Part shown: positions 38,786 to 48,378 of the stretch, piece by piece | How positions within the stretch are numbered: position 1 is the first letter of the stretch | How the letters are laid out: the number at the start of each line of letters is the position of its first letter | Origin: Frateuria_A sp051900535 | GTDB taxonomy: Bacteria; Pseudomonadota; Gammaproteobacteria; Xanthomonadales; Rhodanobacteraceae | Direction: 5' to 3' | Assembly (NCBI RefSeq): GCF_051900535.1 | Contig: NZ_JBHZGI010000004.1 | Location: forward strand, 1 to 64,000 | DNA: 64,000 bases | Notes under the pieces: model-generated | Seen by the model: only the letters and a program-made list of their open reading frames with translations | The model's database searches: none | Told to the model about the DNA's origin: nothing | Made by a program: the position numbers and the translations under genes

Positions 38786-38872
38786 GAGGGGTTGTTGGGT
38801 GGCCTTCATCCACCTGGGCAAGCAGCGATCGTGCCGAATGCCGCCGTTCAGGAACCGGCCGGCGGCCCTGGT

Positions 38873-39079
38873 TCAGTCGCGCAGGACGTAATGCGCGCCA
38901 CAGTAAGGACAGACGGACTCCCCGCCATCCTCGACGATCGGCAGGTACACCTTCGGATGCGAGTTCCACAGGGACATCGCCGGCATCGGGCAGGACAGCG
39001 GCAGGTCGTTGCGCGTCACTTCGTAACGATTTTCGGCATTCGCCGGGATCGGCGCGGCCTCGGGCAGGGGGCGCGACAT
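38873..39079 (-). CDS. Small zinc-finger (zf-CHCC) protein
   Basis: A 68-residue protein ending CPYCGAHYVLRD. A His (near residue 41) and an upstream Cys (LPLSCPMPAMSLWNSHPKVYL, split around residue 30-45) with the C-terminal CPYCG give the CHCC zinc-binding pattern shared with the mitochondrial complex-I subunit NDUFS6. The bacterial relatives are small proteins of unknown function. The ATG follows GGAG. It is the first gene of the leftward run that continues into the glycosyltransferase genes. Confidence 0.82.
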   Translation of the reverse strand: MSRPLPEAAPIPANAENRYEVTRNDLPLSCPMPAMSLWNSHPKVYLPIVEDGGESVCPYCGAHYVLRD

Positions 39080-39329
39080 GGCAGGCTCCAGGAAGGGGAC
39101 GTCGAGCCGCCCATGGTAGCAGGGGCAAACCCCGGCAACGCGCGGGCGACCACCGCGCCGGCGCTGCACTGGACTTCGTCGCGCCGTTGCCATCAACTGT
39201 GCGCCGGCGTCGCCCGAAGGGGCGGGCGACGCATCGAAGGGGGACGACCGTGGATGGGACGTGGCCGGGCGCCGCGACCCTGACGATGGCCATCCGTCGC
39301 CGCATTCATACGTCGCAAGGGGAATTACC

Positions 39330-40592
39330 ATGGATTTTGGAAAAGCCATCGCGCGCGCAAAGGCCATCCTGGCCTCGCCCAGGACCGAATGGCCGGTCGC
39401 GGCCGCCGAACCGGCCAGCATCGGCAGCCTGTACACCACCTACATCGTCTGGATCGCCGCATTGCCGGCGATCGCCGGCTTCATCAAGAGCAGCCTGATC
39501 GGCACCGGGTTCATGGGCGTGCACGTACGCACGCCAATTGGCGCGGGCATCGGCGGCATGGTGCTGCAATACCTGTTGTCGCTGGCCCTCGCCTACGTCA
39601 TGGCGCTGGTGATCAATGCCCTGGCCGGCACCTTCAATGGCCAGAAGGACATGGTGCAGGCGCTCAAGACGGTCGCCTATTCCTGGACCGCCTCATGGGT
39701 CGCGGGCATCGCGGTGATCATTCCGTGGCTCGGCTGGCTGATCGCGATCGCCGGCGCAATCTACGGCATCTACCTGCTCTACCTGGGCTTGCCCTTCACC
39801 ATGAAGTGCCCGCCCGAAAAGGCCGGCGGCTACACGGCGCTGGCCGTGATCGTCGCCATCGTGCTGAGCTGGATCGTCGGGCTGATCGTGGCGGGCGTGA
39901 TCGGCACCGCTGCCTACACCGGCGCGGCCATGACCGGCACCCACCTGGGCAGCACCAGCGACAACGTCACCGTCGATCCGGACAGCGCGCTCGGCAAGCT
40001 CGCCGCCATGGGCGAGCGCGCCGAACAGGCGAGCAAGGAAATGGACGCGGCGCAGAAGTCCGGCGACACCGCCGCCCAGCAGGCCGCCATGAACAAGATG
40101 ATGGGTGCGGCCATGGGCAACGACGGCGACGTGCAGGCGCTGTCCACCGAGCAGGTCAAGGCCTTCCTGCCCGAGACCCTGCTCGGCCTCAAGCGCACCA
40201 GCAGCTCGGCCCAGCGCAGCAACGCGATGGGCATGCAGGTCACCGAGGCGCACGCCGAGTACGGCGACGGCAACGGTCGCACGCTCACGCTGGAAGTCAC
40301 CGACACGGGCACCGCCAAGGGCCTGATGGCGATGGCCGGCGCGATGGCCCCGGAGGAAGAGCGCAGCACCGACCACGGCTACGAGAAGACCTATACCGCC
40401 GACGGCCGCCTTACCCACGAAGCGTGGGATACCGAATCCAAGAGCGGCGAGTACAGCGTGGTGGTCGGCCAGCGCTTCACGGTCAAGGCCAACGGCAATG
40501 CCGGCAGCATCGATGAACTGAAGCAGGCCGTGGCCAGCGTCGACCTGAGCAAGCTCGAGGCAATGCGCGAGGAAGGCGTAACCCGGCACTGA
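39330..40592 (+). CDS. Yip1 family membrane protein with extra C-terminal domain
   Basis: A 420-residue protein in two halves. Residues 1-205 are a Yip1-type membrane domain (ILASPRTEW start, spans at about 33-55, 75-100, 118-150, 168-200). Residues 206-420 are soluble, with a polar helical stretch (AERAEQ, MDAAQKSGDTAAQQAAMNKM) and then a strand-rich domain (SSAQRSNAMGMQVTEAHAEY, TLTLEVTDTG, YSVVVGQRFTV) that I do not recognise. A clear AAGGGGA ribosome site precedes the ATG. A hairpin with stem GCGTCGCCC/GGGCGACGC lies upstream at 39207-39232. Function unknown. Confidence 0.8.
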   Translation: MDFGKAIARAKAILASPRTEWPVAAAEPASIGSLYTTYIVWIAALPAIAGFIKSSLIGTGFMGVHVRTPIGAGIGGMVLQYLLSLALAYVMALVINALAGTFNGQKDMVQALKTVAYSWTASWVAGIAVIIPWLGWLIAIAGAIYGIYLLYLGLPFTMKCPPEKAGGYTALAVIVAIVLSWIVGLIVAGVIGTAAYTGAAMTGTHLGSTSDNVTVDPDSALGKLAAMGERAEQASKEMDAAQKSGDTAAQQAAMNKMMGAAMGNDGDVQALSTEQVKAFLPETLLGLKRTSSSAQRSNAMGMQVTEAHAEYGDGNGRTLTLEVTDTGTAKGLMAMAGAMAPEEERSTDHGYEKTYTADGRLTHEAWDTESKSGEYSVVVGQRFTVKANGNAGSIDELKQAVASVDLSKLEAMREEGVTRH

Positions 40593-40654
40593 AGGCAGGA
40601 TGGACTCCAGCCCATCATCCGGAGCCAGCGTGGCGGGCTGAAGCCCACCCTGCG

Positions 40655-40695
40655 AAAAAAGAAGCCCGCGCCATCACGCGCGGGCTTCTTTTTTT
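40655..40695. terminator. Strong bidirectional terminator
   Basis: AAAAAAGAAGCCCGCG (40655-40670) pairs with CGCGGGCTTCTTTTTTT (40679-40695) around an 8-base loop. It gives a T-run on both strands, serving the Yip1-type gene and the convergent YceI gene. Confidence 0.95.
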
Positions 40696-40714
40696 GGATC
40701 GGATGAAGGCGCCG

Positions 40715-41293
40715 TTACTTGGCCGCCGAACCCTCGGTCGTGATGCGGAGGCTGATCTCGTCGCTGACGTTGGGCACGTACGCCGATACGCCGAAATCCG
40801 AACGCTTGAGCGTGCCGGTCGCATCGAAGCCGATCGACGGATCGCCACTCATCGGATGCTTGCCGATCCTGTTGAGCGTGGCATCGAGCACCACCGGCTT
40901 GGTCACGCCATGCACGGTGAGGTTGCCGGTGATGCGGAAATGGTCCTTGCCCAGCGGCTCGGCCTTCGTGCTCTTGTAGGTCACGGTCGGGTACTTGGCC
41001 ACGTCGAGGAAATCAGGCTTGGCCAGGTGCTTGTCAAGCGCCGGCACGTGCGTGTCCAGCCCGGCCATCGGCAAGGTCACCTCCACGCTGGCCTGCTCCG
41101 GATGATCCGGATCGAACACCAGCGTGCCCTGCCCCAGGCCCAGTTCGGCGGTCGGGTGGGAGAAACCGAAATGGCTCCAGCTGAACAGCACCATCGTGTG
41201 GTGCGGATCCAGCTGGTACGTGACCGGTGCGGCCTGGGCGAGCGCCGCGGCGCCGAACAGGCCGGCGAAAAGTACAGCTTTGAACGTGCGCAT
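40715..41293 (-). CDS. YceI family periplasmic protein
   Basis: A 192-residue exported lipocalin-like beta-barrel. The signal peptide (1-22) ends AQAA. The mature start VTYQLDPHHTMVLFSWSHFGFSH is the YceI signature, followed by FDPDHPEQASVEVTLP and the FRITGNLTVHGVTKPVVLDATL strand pair (about 121-142). YceI-like proteins bind isoprenoid or long-chain lipids, and some are induced by alkaline or osmotic stress. A nitroreductase gene ends about 20 bases upstream in the same direction, so co-transcription is likely. Confidence 0.92.
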   Translation of the reverse strand: MRTFKAVLFAGLFGAAALAQAAPVTYQLDPHHTMVLFSWSHFGFSHPTAELGLGQGTLVFDPDHPEQASVEVTLPMAGLDTHVPALDKHLAKPDFLDVAKYPTVTYKSTKAEPLGKDHFRITGNLTVHGVTKPVVLDATLNRIGKHPMSGDPSIGFDATGTLKRSDFGVSAYVPNVSDEISLRITTEGSAAK

Positions 41294-41312
41294 GCGTAAC
41301 TCCCGTGGGGTT

Positions 41313-41918
41313 TCAGACGATCCGGCAGGCTTCGTCGAACGCGAAGCGGTCTTCGCGCGGACGCAGCACGGCGGGGTTGCCGTAGCCGATGTTGATCAGG
41401 AAATTCGAGCGGACCTGCGTGCCGGCGAAAAAGGTCTCGTCCACCAGCGCGTTGTTGAAGCCGGACATCGGGCCGCAATCGAGCCCCAACGCGCGTGCGG
41501 CCATGATGAGGTAGGCGCCCTGCAGGCTTGAGTTGCGGAACGCCGTCGCCTCGATCGCGGCCGGCTTGCCGGCGAACCAGTCGATCGCGTCCGGCGATTC
41601 CTTGTAGAGCCGCGGCAGGTGCTCGTAGAAGGCATGGTCCGCCGCCACGATCACGGTGACCGGCGCGGCCATGCTCTGGTCGCGGTTGCCCCGGTCCAGC
41701 GCAGGCTCGAGCCTGGCCTTGGCTTCCGGCGAGCGCACGAACACGAAGCGCGCGGGCGAGGCATTCGCGCTGGTCGGCGCGAGCCTGGCGAGGTCGTAGA
41801 TCGCATGCAGCTGCGCGTCGCTGACCGGCTTGTCCAGCCACGCCTCGGCCGAACGGCGGTAGGTGCGCGCGGCGCGGAACAACTGGTCGAGGGCGGCCTC
41901 GGAAAGCACTTCGCTCAT
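41313..41918 (-). CDS. Nitroreductase family protein (RutE/HadB type)
   Basis: A 201-residue FMN-dependent oxidoreductase close to malonic semialdehyde reductase RutE. Seen: RTYRRSAEAWLDKPVSD, the FMN-contact LAPTSANASPARFVFVRS (about 46-63), SSLQGAYLIMAARALGLDCGPMSGF (in two parts, about 130-154) and IGYGNP near the C-terminus. The rest of the rut pathway is absent from the window, so a general quinone or aldehyde reductase role is as likely. The ATG at 41918 gives the family start MSEVLSEAALDQLF. Confidence 0.88.
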   Translation of the reverse strand: MSEVLSEAALDQLFRAARTYRRSAEAWLDKPVSDAQLHAIYDLARLAPTSANASPARFVFVRSPEAKARLEPALDRGNRDQSMAAPVTVIVAADHAFYEHLPRLYKESPDAIDWFAGKPAAIEATAFRNSSLQGAYLIMAARALGLDCGPMSGFNNALVDETFFAGTQVRSNFLINIGYGNPAVLRPREDRFAFDEACRIV

Positions 41919-42054
41919 GGGTATCCTTTGCGTTCTTGGCGCGCCATCCGGCGCGGGCGATCCACAAGTGTAAGCCCAAGGGCGTGGATGGTCGGGTGAG
42001 GAACGGGGAACCCAGCGTGCAGAATCCGACAACAATCGAGCGAGCGGCGATCGC

Positions 42055-43020
42055 GTGAGCGCAGTGCGCGAGGAATGCTGGGTCATCACCGACGCCGCCG
42101 CCGGCAACCAGCGCCAGGCGCTGGCCCTGGCCGAGCGCCTGGGCCTGCCGGTCCGGCCTTGGGTGATCGAGCCGCGCGGACCGTGGGCCTGGCTGGCGCC
42201 GCGGCTGGTGATGGGCGCCGAACTTGCGCTGCCATCCGCCGAGCGGGCGCGCCTGGCACCGCCGTGGCCGCGCGTGGCGGTCGGCTGCGGGCGCGCCGCG
42301 GCGCTGTTCACGCGCGTGCTTCGTACCTGGTCCGGCGGGCTTTGCCGCACCGTGCAGATCCTCGATCCGCGGATCGGCCCGAAACACTGGGACATCGTCA
42401 TCGCGCCGCGCCATGACGGCATCGCCGGACCGAACGTGCTCACGCCATCGGGTTCGCTCAACCCCATCGATGACGAATGGCTGGCCGACGCACGCGACGC
42501 CTGGCCGCGCCTGGCCGAACTGCCCGGGCCACGCGTGGGCGTACTACTGGGTGGTCCACGCCACGGCATCGCGCTGGACGAGGCCTGGACCCGCGCCTTC
42601 ATCGGCGGCCTGCGTACGGTGCATGAGCGTGATGGCGGCAGCCTGCTCGTCCTCGCCTCCCGGCGCACGCCGCACACCCTTGCGGCGGCGCTGCGCAAGG
42701 CGTTCGATGGCGTCCCGGGCCTGTACTGGTACGGCGCGGCCGACGGCCCCAATCCCTATCCGGGCGTCCTGGCCTGGGCCGATCGCCTGGTGGTCACGCC
42801 CGATTCGGTCAACATGCTCTCCGAAGCCTGCGCCGTCGGCTGTCCGGTGCACACCTTCGCGCCCACACCACTGCCGGACAAGCTCGCCCGTTTCCACCAG
42901 GCACTGCGCGACGGCGGGCTGCTGCACGACCTCCAGGCCGATGCGCCGACGCGCCAGCCACCGTTGCGCGAAACCGAGCGCATCGCCGCGACCGTGCGAC
43001 GGCGGCTTGGGTTGCGCTGA
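42055..43020 (+). CDS. ELM1-like (mitochondrial fission ELM1 family) protein
   Basis: A 321-residue protein of the family named after plant ELM1, common in proteobacteria but of unknown bacterial role. Typical parts are CWVITDAAAGNQRQALALAE (about 8-27), VAVGCGRAAA, VQILDPRIGPKHWDIVIAPRHD (about 101-122), VGVLLGG, and VTPDSVNMLSEACAVGCPV (about 247-265). The last has a glycosyltransferase-like (GT-B) character. The start is a GTG without an obvious ribosome site. It stands alone. Its distance from the LPS genes (about 5 kb) leaves a role in envelope glycan metabolism as speculation. Confidence 0.85.
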   Translation: MSAVREECWVITDAAAGNQRQALALAERLGLPVRPWVIEPRGPWAWLAPRLVMGAELALPSAERARLAPPWPRVAVGCGRAAALFTRVLRTWSGGLCRTVQILDPRIGPKHWDIVIAPRHDGIAGPNVLTPSGSLNPIDDEWLADARDAWPRLAELPGPRVGVLLGGPRHGIALDEAWTRAFIGGLRTVHERDGGSLLVLASRRTPHTLAAALRKAFDGVPGLYWYGAADGPNPYPGVLAWADRLVVTPDSVNMLSEACAVGCPVHTFAPTPLPDKLARFHQALRDGGLLHDLQADAPTRQPPLRETERIAATVRRRLGLR

Positions 43021-43099
43021 GCCACATCATCGGGCTCCTACTCCCGATCCTCTGCTGGAGAAATGGGAAGACCGTTCGCAGCAAGCCCACGCCGCCCGC

Positions 43100-43131
43100 A
43101 CTTGCACTTGGCACTTGCACTTGGCACTTGC
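43100..43131. repeat. 13-bp tandem repeat, 2.5 copies
   Basis: ACTTGCACTTGGC is repeated at 43100-43112 and 43113-43125, with a partial ACTTGC at 43126-43131. Exact copies suggest recent slippage. Confidence 0.85.
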
Positions 43132-43299
43132 CCTGGCTCCTCCGAAAAGTGCGCGCGGCAAGCGCGCTGCTCTTCCGGGTCCCCTATGGCGCCGCCGGCG
43201 GATGGCGGATCAGCCCGCAGGGTGGCCGGCAGGACGCCGGCCAGTTTTTCGTCGGGACAAAAGTCCCGTCGAAAAACCCCGCCGTCCGCACGCGTACCC

Positions 43300-43390
43300 G
43301 AAGGGCGCGCCATCGGGGTGCCCTTCTCTTTGGTTACTTTCTCTTGGGCAAGCAAGAGAAAGTGACTCGGGCGCCGGAGGCGTCCGAAAG
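43300..43390. repeat. Interspersed hairpin element, copy 1
   Basis: The core is an inverted repeat GTTACTTTCTCTTG (43333-43346) / CAAGAGAAAGTGAC (43353-43366) with a 6-base loop and one wobble pair. It is flanked by CCCTTCTCTTTG on the left and CTCGGGCGCC on the right. A diverged copy lies at about 51770-51850. Such elements are common between xanthomonad genes and give spurious short ORFs. Confidence 0.8.
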
Positions 43391-43456
43391 CTCTTGCTCT
43401 GAAACCTCAAGGCGAACCCCGGCCCTCGCCCCTTCTCCGGGAAGAGGGAGCAGAGA

Positions 43457-46300
43457 TCAGGCGAAGTCGAAACCCAGCGTCGCAGTCACGTTGCGCACCT
43501 CGGCGCACATAGCCTCCAGCGCCGGCTCGCGCGGCGCGATGCGGGGCCGCAGATCGAGCGTGCAGGTCAGCGCCCGCTGCAACAGGTCGGCATGCACGCG
43601 CGCAAGCGTCTGCGCCTGGCCGTCATCGAGCAGGCCGACACGCCGACACGCATCGATCAGCGATGCATTGGCCGTGTTTGCCAGCAACTGCGGGCACGCC
43701 GCCGCATGCGCGAGCACCAGCCCCTGCAACGCGAACTCGATGTCCAGCAGGGCGCCATGCCCCTGCTTGAGATCCAGCCGCGCCTCGTCCGAACGATCCC
43801 GCTCCGCCCGCCAGCGCTGGCGCATCTGGCTCACCTCCGCCAGCACCGCACCGCGCTCGCGCGGCACCGCGAGCACCTCGCGTCGAACCTCGCCCAACGC
43901 ATGGCCCAGGCCCGCGTCGCCCGCCACCGCGCGTGCGCGCAACAAGGCCTGGTGCTCCCAGGTCCACGCACGGCTGCGCTGGTAGGCATCGAAGGCCTCC
44001 AGGCTGCTCACCAGCAGGCCTTTCGAACCGTCGGGCCGCAGCCGCGTGTCGACTTCGTACAGGCGCCCGGCGCGAGTCAGCAGGGATAACCAGTTCATTA
44101 CGCGCTGCGCAAGGCGCTGGTACCAGCGCGACCCGTCGATGGGGCGCGCGCCATCGCTGGTGAGTTGCGCGCGCGCGCCGTCGAACACGAACACCAGGTC
44201 CAGGTCCGAGGCAAATCCCAGCTCGTCGCCACCGAGGCTGCCGTAGCCGAAGACGGCAAAGCCCGAGCCCTCCCCCGGCAACCGCCCATGCTGCGCGGCC
44301 AGTTCGCGCTCGGCCAGCGCGGTGACCGCCTCGACCACCGAGGCGGCCAGCGCGGCCAGCCGCCGCGAGGTGGCCACGGCGTCAGCGCGCCCATCGTTGA
44401 AGGCCAGGCCCAGGCGAAAGGCGATGCTCGCCTTGAACTCGTTGATGCGCTCCAGCTCCGCTTCCGCCTCGCGCTCGTCCAGCGTACCGAGCACGCGGCT
44501 GATCTCGGCGCTGATGTCGGCGCGCTTGAGCGGCAACTGGTCGATGCGCGGATCGAGCACGTCGTCCAGCAATAACGGCTGGGCGATCACCCGTTCGGCC
44601 AGGAACGCGCTGTCGGCGAACAGCCGCGCCAGGCGCGCGCGTGCGGCCGGTTGTTCCTCCAGCAGGGCGAGGTAGGCCGAGCGGCGCGCCACTGCCTGCA
44701 CCAGCCGGCACAGCCGCAGCAGGCACGGCAACGGCGCGGCGCTGGCGCGGGCGGCGGCGATCAGGTGTGGCATCAAATGATCGAGGCGCTCGCGCGAGCG
44801 CTGCGACATGGCGCGCACCGAAGCGGCCTGCGGCAGCTTGGCCAGGGCCTCGGCCGCCTCGATGCCGGGCAAGAAGCCGGCCGCCTCCAGTGCGCCCGGC
44901 TCCGGCGTGCCGTGGCAGGCCTGCTGCCACAGCGTGGTGTCAGCAACCGCCACGCGGGCGGCGCGTCCGCCGGCGGGCATCAACACGCTGGCGAAGTCTT
45001 CGCTGACGACGGCGCGGTGATGCGCCAGTTCGATCTCCAGCGCTTCCCAGTGCTCGTGGCCCAGGCCACGGGCGAGACGCTCGCGGCTCAGGGCGTCCTC
45101 GGGCAGGTCGTGGGTCTGCGCGTCACGCAGCATCTGCACGCGATTCTCGACCTGGCGCAGGCAACGGTAGGCCTGGCGCAACGCCTTGGCGCGCGCCGCG
45201 CCGATGTGCCCGCGCGCCTCGCAGGCAGCCAGCGCCGGCAACAGGCCACGCACGCGCAAGGACGGTTCGCGGCCGCCACGGATCAGTTGCTCCAACTGCA
45301 CGATGAACTCGATCTCGCGTATCCCGCCGGGACCGAGCTTGAGGTTGTCGGCCAGGTCCTTGCGCGCCACCTCGGCGTCGATCAACGCCTTCATCTCGCG
45401 CAGACCGGCAAAAGCGGTGTAGTCGAGATACTTGCGGTAGACGAACGGGCGCAGCAGTTCCTGCAGCTGCTTGCCCGCCGCGCGGTCGCCGGCCACCGGG
45501 CGCGCCTTGATCCAGGCATAGCGCTCCCAGTCGCGGCCTTCGCTCTGGTAGTACTGCTCCATCGCGGCGAACGACAGCGCCAGGCGCCCGGCGTTGCCGA
45601 ACGGACGCAGGCGCAGGTCCACCCGCGCGCAGATGCCATCGTCGGTAGGTTCGTTGAGCAGGCGCACCAGGTGGCGGCCCAGCCGCACGAAGTATTCGCT
45701 GTTGTCGAGCGAACGCGCGCCATCGCTGTGGCCGGCCTGCGGGTAGGTCAGCACCAGATCGATGTCGGAGGAGAAGTTGAGCTCGGCCCCGCCGAGCTTG
45801 CCGAAGCCGATCACCACCAGCCGCTGCAGCCCGCCGTCCTCGCCGCGCGCGTGACCGTAGCGCGCGGCCAGCGCGCGCTCGGACCAGCCCAGCGCGGCGC
45901 CCAGCAGCGCCTCGTACAGCACGCTGGTGGCCGAGAGCGTCTCGGCCAGGTCGTCCAGGTCGTTGACGTCGCGGAACACCAGCCGCAAGGCCTCGGCGTG
46001 CCGGAACCGGCGCAGCGCGGCGAGCGTGGCGACCTCGTCCTCCGGCAGGACCAGCGTGCCGATGCGGGTGCCGGCGTCGCCGGCCGAACGCAGGCGATCC
46101 AGGCCGGCCGGCGCCAGCAGTTGTGGTTGCCGTCGCCATACCTCGAAGGCGAAGTCGCTGGCCGCCAGCGTGCGGCGGATCCGCTCGGCCACGCCGGCAT
46201 CGTCGTGCAGCGCGACGCCGGCCGCGCGGCAGCGGGCGGCCAGTTCGGCGTAGCGGTCGTCGACCAGGGCGCGCAGCGCGGGGCTTTCGGGGACGCTCAT
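43457..46300 (-). CDS. glnE: Glutamine synthetase adenylyltransferase/deadenylylase
   Basis: A 947-residue bifunctional enzyme that adds and removes AMP on glutamine synthetase in response to nitrogen status. Two nucleotidyltransferase domains are clear: GFGKLGGAELNFSSDIDLVL (N-terminal, deadenylylation, about residues 172-191) and GYGSLGGDELGFASDLDLVF (C-terminal, adenylylation). The catalytic acid pair sits in S-D-I-D and S-D-L-D respectively. The first domain is followed by FVRLGRHLVRLL and LRPFGNAGRLALSF. The ATG at 46300 (MSVPESPALRAL) gives the usual length; an upstream extension of 36 residues is not supported. Confidence 0.95.
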   Translation of the reverse strand: MSVPESPALRALVDDRYAELAARCRAAGVALHDDAGVAERIRRTLAASDFAFEVWRRQPQLLAPAGLDRLRSAGDAGTRIGTLVLPEDEVATLAALRRFRHAEALRLVFRDVNDLDDLAETLSATSVLYEALLGAALGWSERALAARYGHARGEDGGLQRLVVIGFGKLGGAELNFSSDIDLVLTYPQAGHSDGARSLDNSEYFVRLGRHLVRLLNEPTDDGICARVDLRLRPFGNAGRLALSFAAMEQYYQSEGRDWERYAWIKARPVAGDRAAGKQLQELLRPFVYRKYLDYTAFAGLREMKALIDAEVARKDLADNLKLGPGGIREIEFIVQLEQLIRGGREPSLRVRGLLPALAACEARGHIGAARAKALRQAYRCLRQVENRVQMLRDAQTHDLPEDALSRERLARGLGHEHWEALEIELAHHRAVVSEDFASVLMPAGGRAARVAVADTTLWQQACHGTPEPGALEAAGFLPGIEAAEALAKLPQAASVRAMSQRSRERLDHLMPHLIAAARASAAPLPCLLRLCRLVQAVARRSAYLALLEEQPAARARLARLFADSAFLAERVIAQPLLLDDVLDPRIDQLPLKRADISAEISRVLGTLDEREAEAELERINEFKASIAFRLGLAFNDGRADAVATSRRLAALAASVVEAVTALAERELAAQHGRLPGEGSGFAVFGYGSLGGDELGFASDLDLVFVFDGARAQLTSDGARPIDGSRWYQRLAQRVMNWLSLLTRAGRLYEVDTRLRPDGSKGLLVSSLEAFDAYQRSRAWTWEHQALLRARAVAGDAGLGHALGEVRREVLAVPRERGAVLAEVSQMRQRWRAERDRSDEARLDLKQGHGALLDIEFALQGLVLAHAAACPQLLANTANASLIDACRRVGLLDDGQAQTLARVHADLLQRALTCTLDLRPRIAPREPALEAMCAEVRNVTATLGFDFA

Positions 46301-46431
46301 CCGGCCATTGTGCCGTAGCGCGGGGCCGCATGAACCGGCAGCAACCACCCGCGGGACGGCGAACGCATAGTTCATTTCCGCGCGATTACAGTCACCATCC
46401 CGTAACACAACGCCAGCGGACCATCCCTTTC

Positions 46432-48321
46432 ATGATCCTCCTCGACCACCCCGCCACGCACTGGCGCGCGCTTGCCGCGCGTGTCCTTGCCGTGGTGCTG
46501 ATGAGCCTGGCGTTCGTATTGCTGACCGGCCTGATGGATGGCGGCGTGGGCGTGACGCCGCTGCGCATGTTCGACCAGCCGCGCTACCTCCTGGCCAACG
46601 CACTTCCCGGGCTGCTGGCGTCGTGGGCGCTACTGGCGTTCACCCGGCGGCTGGTGTTTTCGTTCGGGCTGGTGTTCCTGTTCGAGGCGCTGCTCTATCA
46701 GATCAACGCACTGAAAGTCGCCAACCTGGGCAACCCGCTGATGCCGGCGGATTTCCTGATGGTCGACCAGCTCAGCAAGGGCGGCGCGCACCTGCTGGTC
46801 GGCTACCTGCCCCACAGCCCGTGGCCGTACCTGGGGCTGCTCGCGGGCATCGTCCTGATCGTGGCGATGTGGCGCCTGGAACCGCCGCTGTTCCCGCGCC
46901 GCAACTACGGCAAGCGCTTGCTCGGCGGTGCCGTCGCGGTCGTGCTGCTGGGCAGCCTGCTCGGCGGCGTGACCACGTGGGGCAAGCTCTACAACCAGCG
47001 CGTGCTGTGGCTGGAACCCTGGTCGCCCACGGTGACGGCCAACCATTCGGGCCTGGTCAGCTCGCTGCTGCTGTTCCACCAGCAGTACGGGCACGGCGGG
47101 CACAAGGCCGATCCGGATGCCGCCAAGGCGCTGATCGCGCAGACCCAAAAGGCGCTGCAAGCGCGCCTCGGTGCCGCATCGCCCAGCGGCGAGCGACCCG
47201 ACATCGTGGTGGTGCAGAGCGAGTCGTTCTTCGATCCGAGCATCATGCGCGGCTATCAGGACAGTCACTTCACGCCCAACCTCGACCGGCTGGAAAAGCG
47301 TGGCGTCAGCGGTCCGCTGCACGTGCCGACCTTCGGCGGCGGCACGATCCGCACCGAGTTCGAGGTGCTCTCCGGTCTGTCGCTGCGCTACTTCGACGAG
47401 TTGCAGTTCCCCTACCTGACGCTCGAGCAGAAGGTGGTGCCCAGCGTGGTGCGCACGCTGCGCGCGCATGGCTACAGCACCACCGCGATCCACGGCAACG
47501 ACCCGGCGTTCTGGAACCGCGCCGCGGCCTTCCGCAAGATCGGCTTCGACAACTTCGTCTCGCAGTCCGCGTTCCCGAAGGATTCGCCCAACGACGGCAA
47601 GTACATGGCCGACAGCGCGATGACCGACGAGATCATGCGCCAGCTCAAGGACTCAGGCCCGCCGCAGTTCCTGTTCGCGATCAGCATCGAGGCGCATGGT
47701 CCCTACGACGTGCCGCCGACGGACGTCGCCGCGCGTGATGCCATCCCGGTCCCGCCCGGCATCAGCGGTCGCGACAAGCAGGAGCTGCAGACCTACCTCT
47801 ATCACGCCGAACACGCCGACGCGGAGTTGGGCCGGCTGGCAAAGCTGCTGGCCAGGCGCGACCGCCCGACGCTGCTGCTGTTCTACGGCGACCACCTGCC
47901 GGCGCTGACCAACAGCTACAACGTCACCGGCTTCGTCGATGGCGGCGACATGCTGAGCGAACCCGGCGTCTGGCTGCTGCTCGACCCGCGCAATCCGGAA
48001 CCGGCCAGGCGCGAGAGCCTGGCCGCCTGGATGCTGCCGGGCAAGCTGCTGGACGCGGCCGGCATCCACGGCGATCCGTACTTCGCGCTGAGCCAGGTGC
48101 TGGCCCCGCAGCTGGCCGAACTCACCCGCGCGCCGGGTGCGCCGCAGCCGGAGATGACCGCCGAGCAGAAAGTGGTCGACCGCGACATGGCCAGCGTCGC
48201 GATGCTGCGCCTGAAGGGCAAGCTGGATGCGCTGATGCCGCAGCAACTGGCCGCGGCGAGCCATCCGCTGCCACACCCGCAAGCGCCATCACCCACAGGC
48301 GCCTACGGCGCGCGCCCTTGA
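46432..48321 (+). CDS. LTA synthase-type membrane sulfatase family protein
   Basis: A 629-residue protein with about five N-terminal membrane spans (about 13-190) and a large periplasmic alkaline-phosphatase-superfamily domain. Metal and nucleophile positions can be proposed: Glu in VVVQSESFFD, Thr in TFGGGTIRTEFEVLSG (the usual phospho-Thr), Asp/His in LFYGDHLPAL and His in IEAHGPYD. In Gram-negatives such proteins transfer phosphoglycerol or phosphoethanolamine to glycans (OpgB-like) or other envelope polymers. The C-terminal 40 residues are Pro/Ala-rich. It is divergent from glnE with a 131-base spacer. Confidence 0.88.
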   Translation: MILLDHPATHWRALAARVLAVVLMSLAFVLLTGLMDGGVGVTPLRMFDQPRYLLANALPGLLASWALLAFTRRLVFSFGLVFLFEALLYQINALKVANLGNPLMPADFLMVDQLSKGGAHLLVGYLPHSPWPYLGLLAGIVLIVAMWRLEPPLFPRRNYGKRLLGGAVAVVLLGSLLGGVTTWGKLYNQRVLWLEPWSPTVTANHSGLVSSLLLFHQQYGHGGHKADPDAAKALIAQTQKALQARLGAASPSGERPDIVVVQSESFFDPSIMRGYQDSHFTPNLDRLEKRGVSGPLHVPTFGGGTIRTEFEVLSGLSLRYFDELQFPYLTLEQKVVPSVVRTLRAHGYSTTAIHGNDPAFWNRAAAFRKIGFDNFVSQSAFPKDSPNDGKYMADSAMTDEIMRQLKDSGPPQFLFAISIEAHGPYDVPPTDVAARDAIPVPPGISGRDKQELQTYLYHAEHADAELGRLAKLLARRDRPTLLLFYGDHLPALTNSYNVTGFVDGGDMLSEPGVWLLLDPRNPEPARRESLAAWMLPGKLLDAAGIHGDPYFALSQVLAPQLAELTRAPGAPQPEMTAEQKVVDRDMASVAMLRLKGKLDALMPQQLAAASHPLPHPQAPSPTGAYGARP

Positions 48322-48378
48322 GCGCCGTGGGATGTCCAGACGTCCACCGCGCGTTCACTACGCATCGACAGCGGAGCA

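Larger units (their letters stand above)
43021..43456. other. 436-base intergenic region rich in repeats
   Basis: No gene is supported. It holds a 13-bp tandem repeat (43100-43131), one copy of an interspersed hairpin element (about 43300-43390) and a degenerate REP-like sequence near 43425-43450 just before the end of glnE. Open frames here encode the artefactual FGYFLLGKQEKV peptide of the repeat. Confidence 0.7.

Noticed and set aside
43100..43131. A short CRISPR-like repeat
   Set aside because: The 13-bp units are directly adjacent with no spacers and only 2.5 copies, and no cas gene is in the window.
43128..43985. A 285-codon frame starting in the intergenic repeats and running opposite glnE
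   Set aside because: Its start encodes the repeat-derived peptide and the rest is antisense to the adenylyltransferase domain of glnE.
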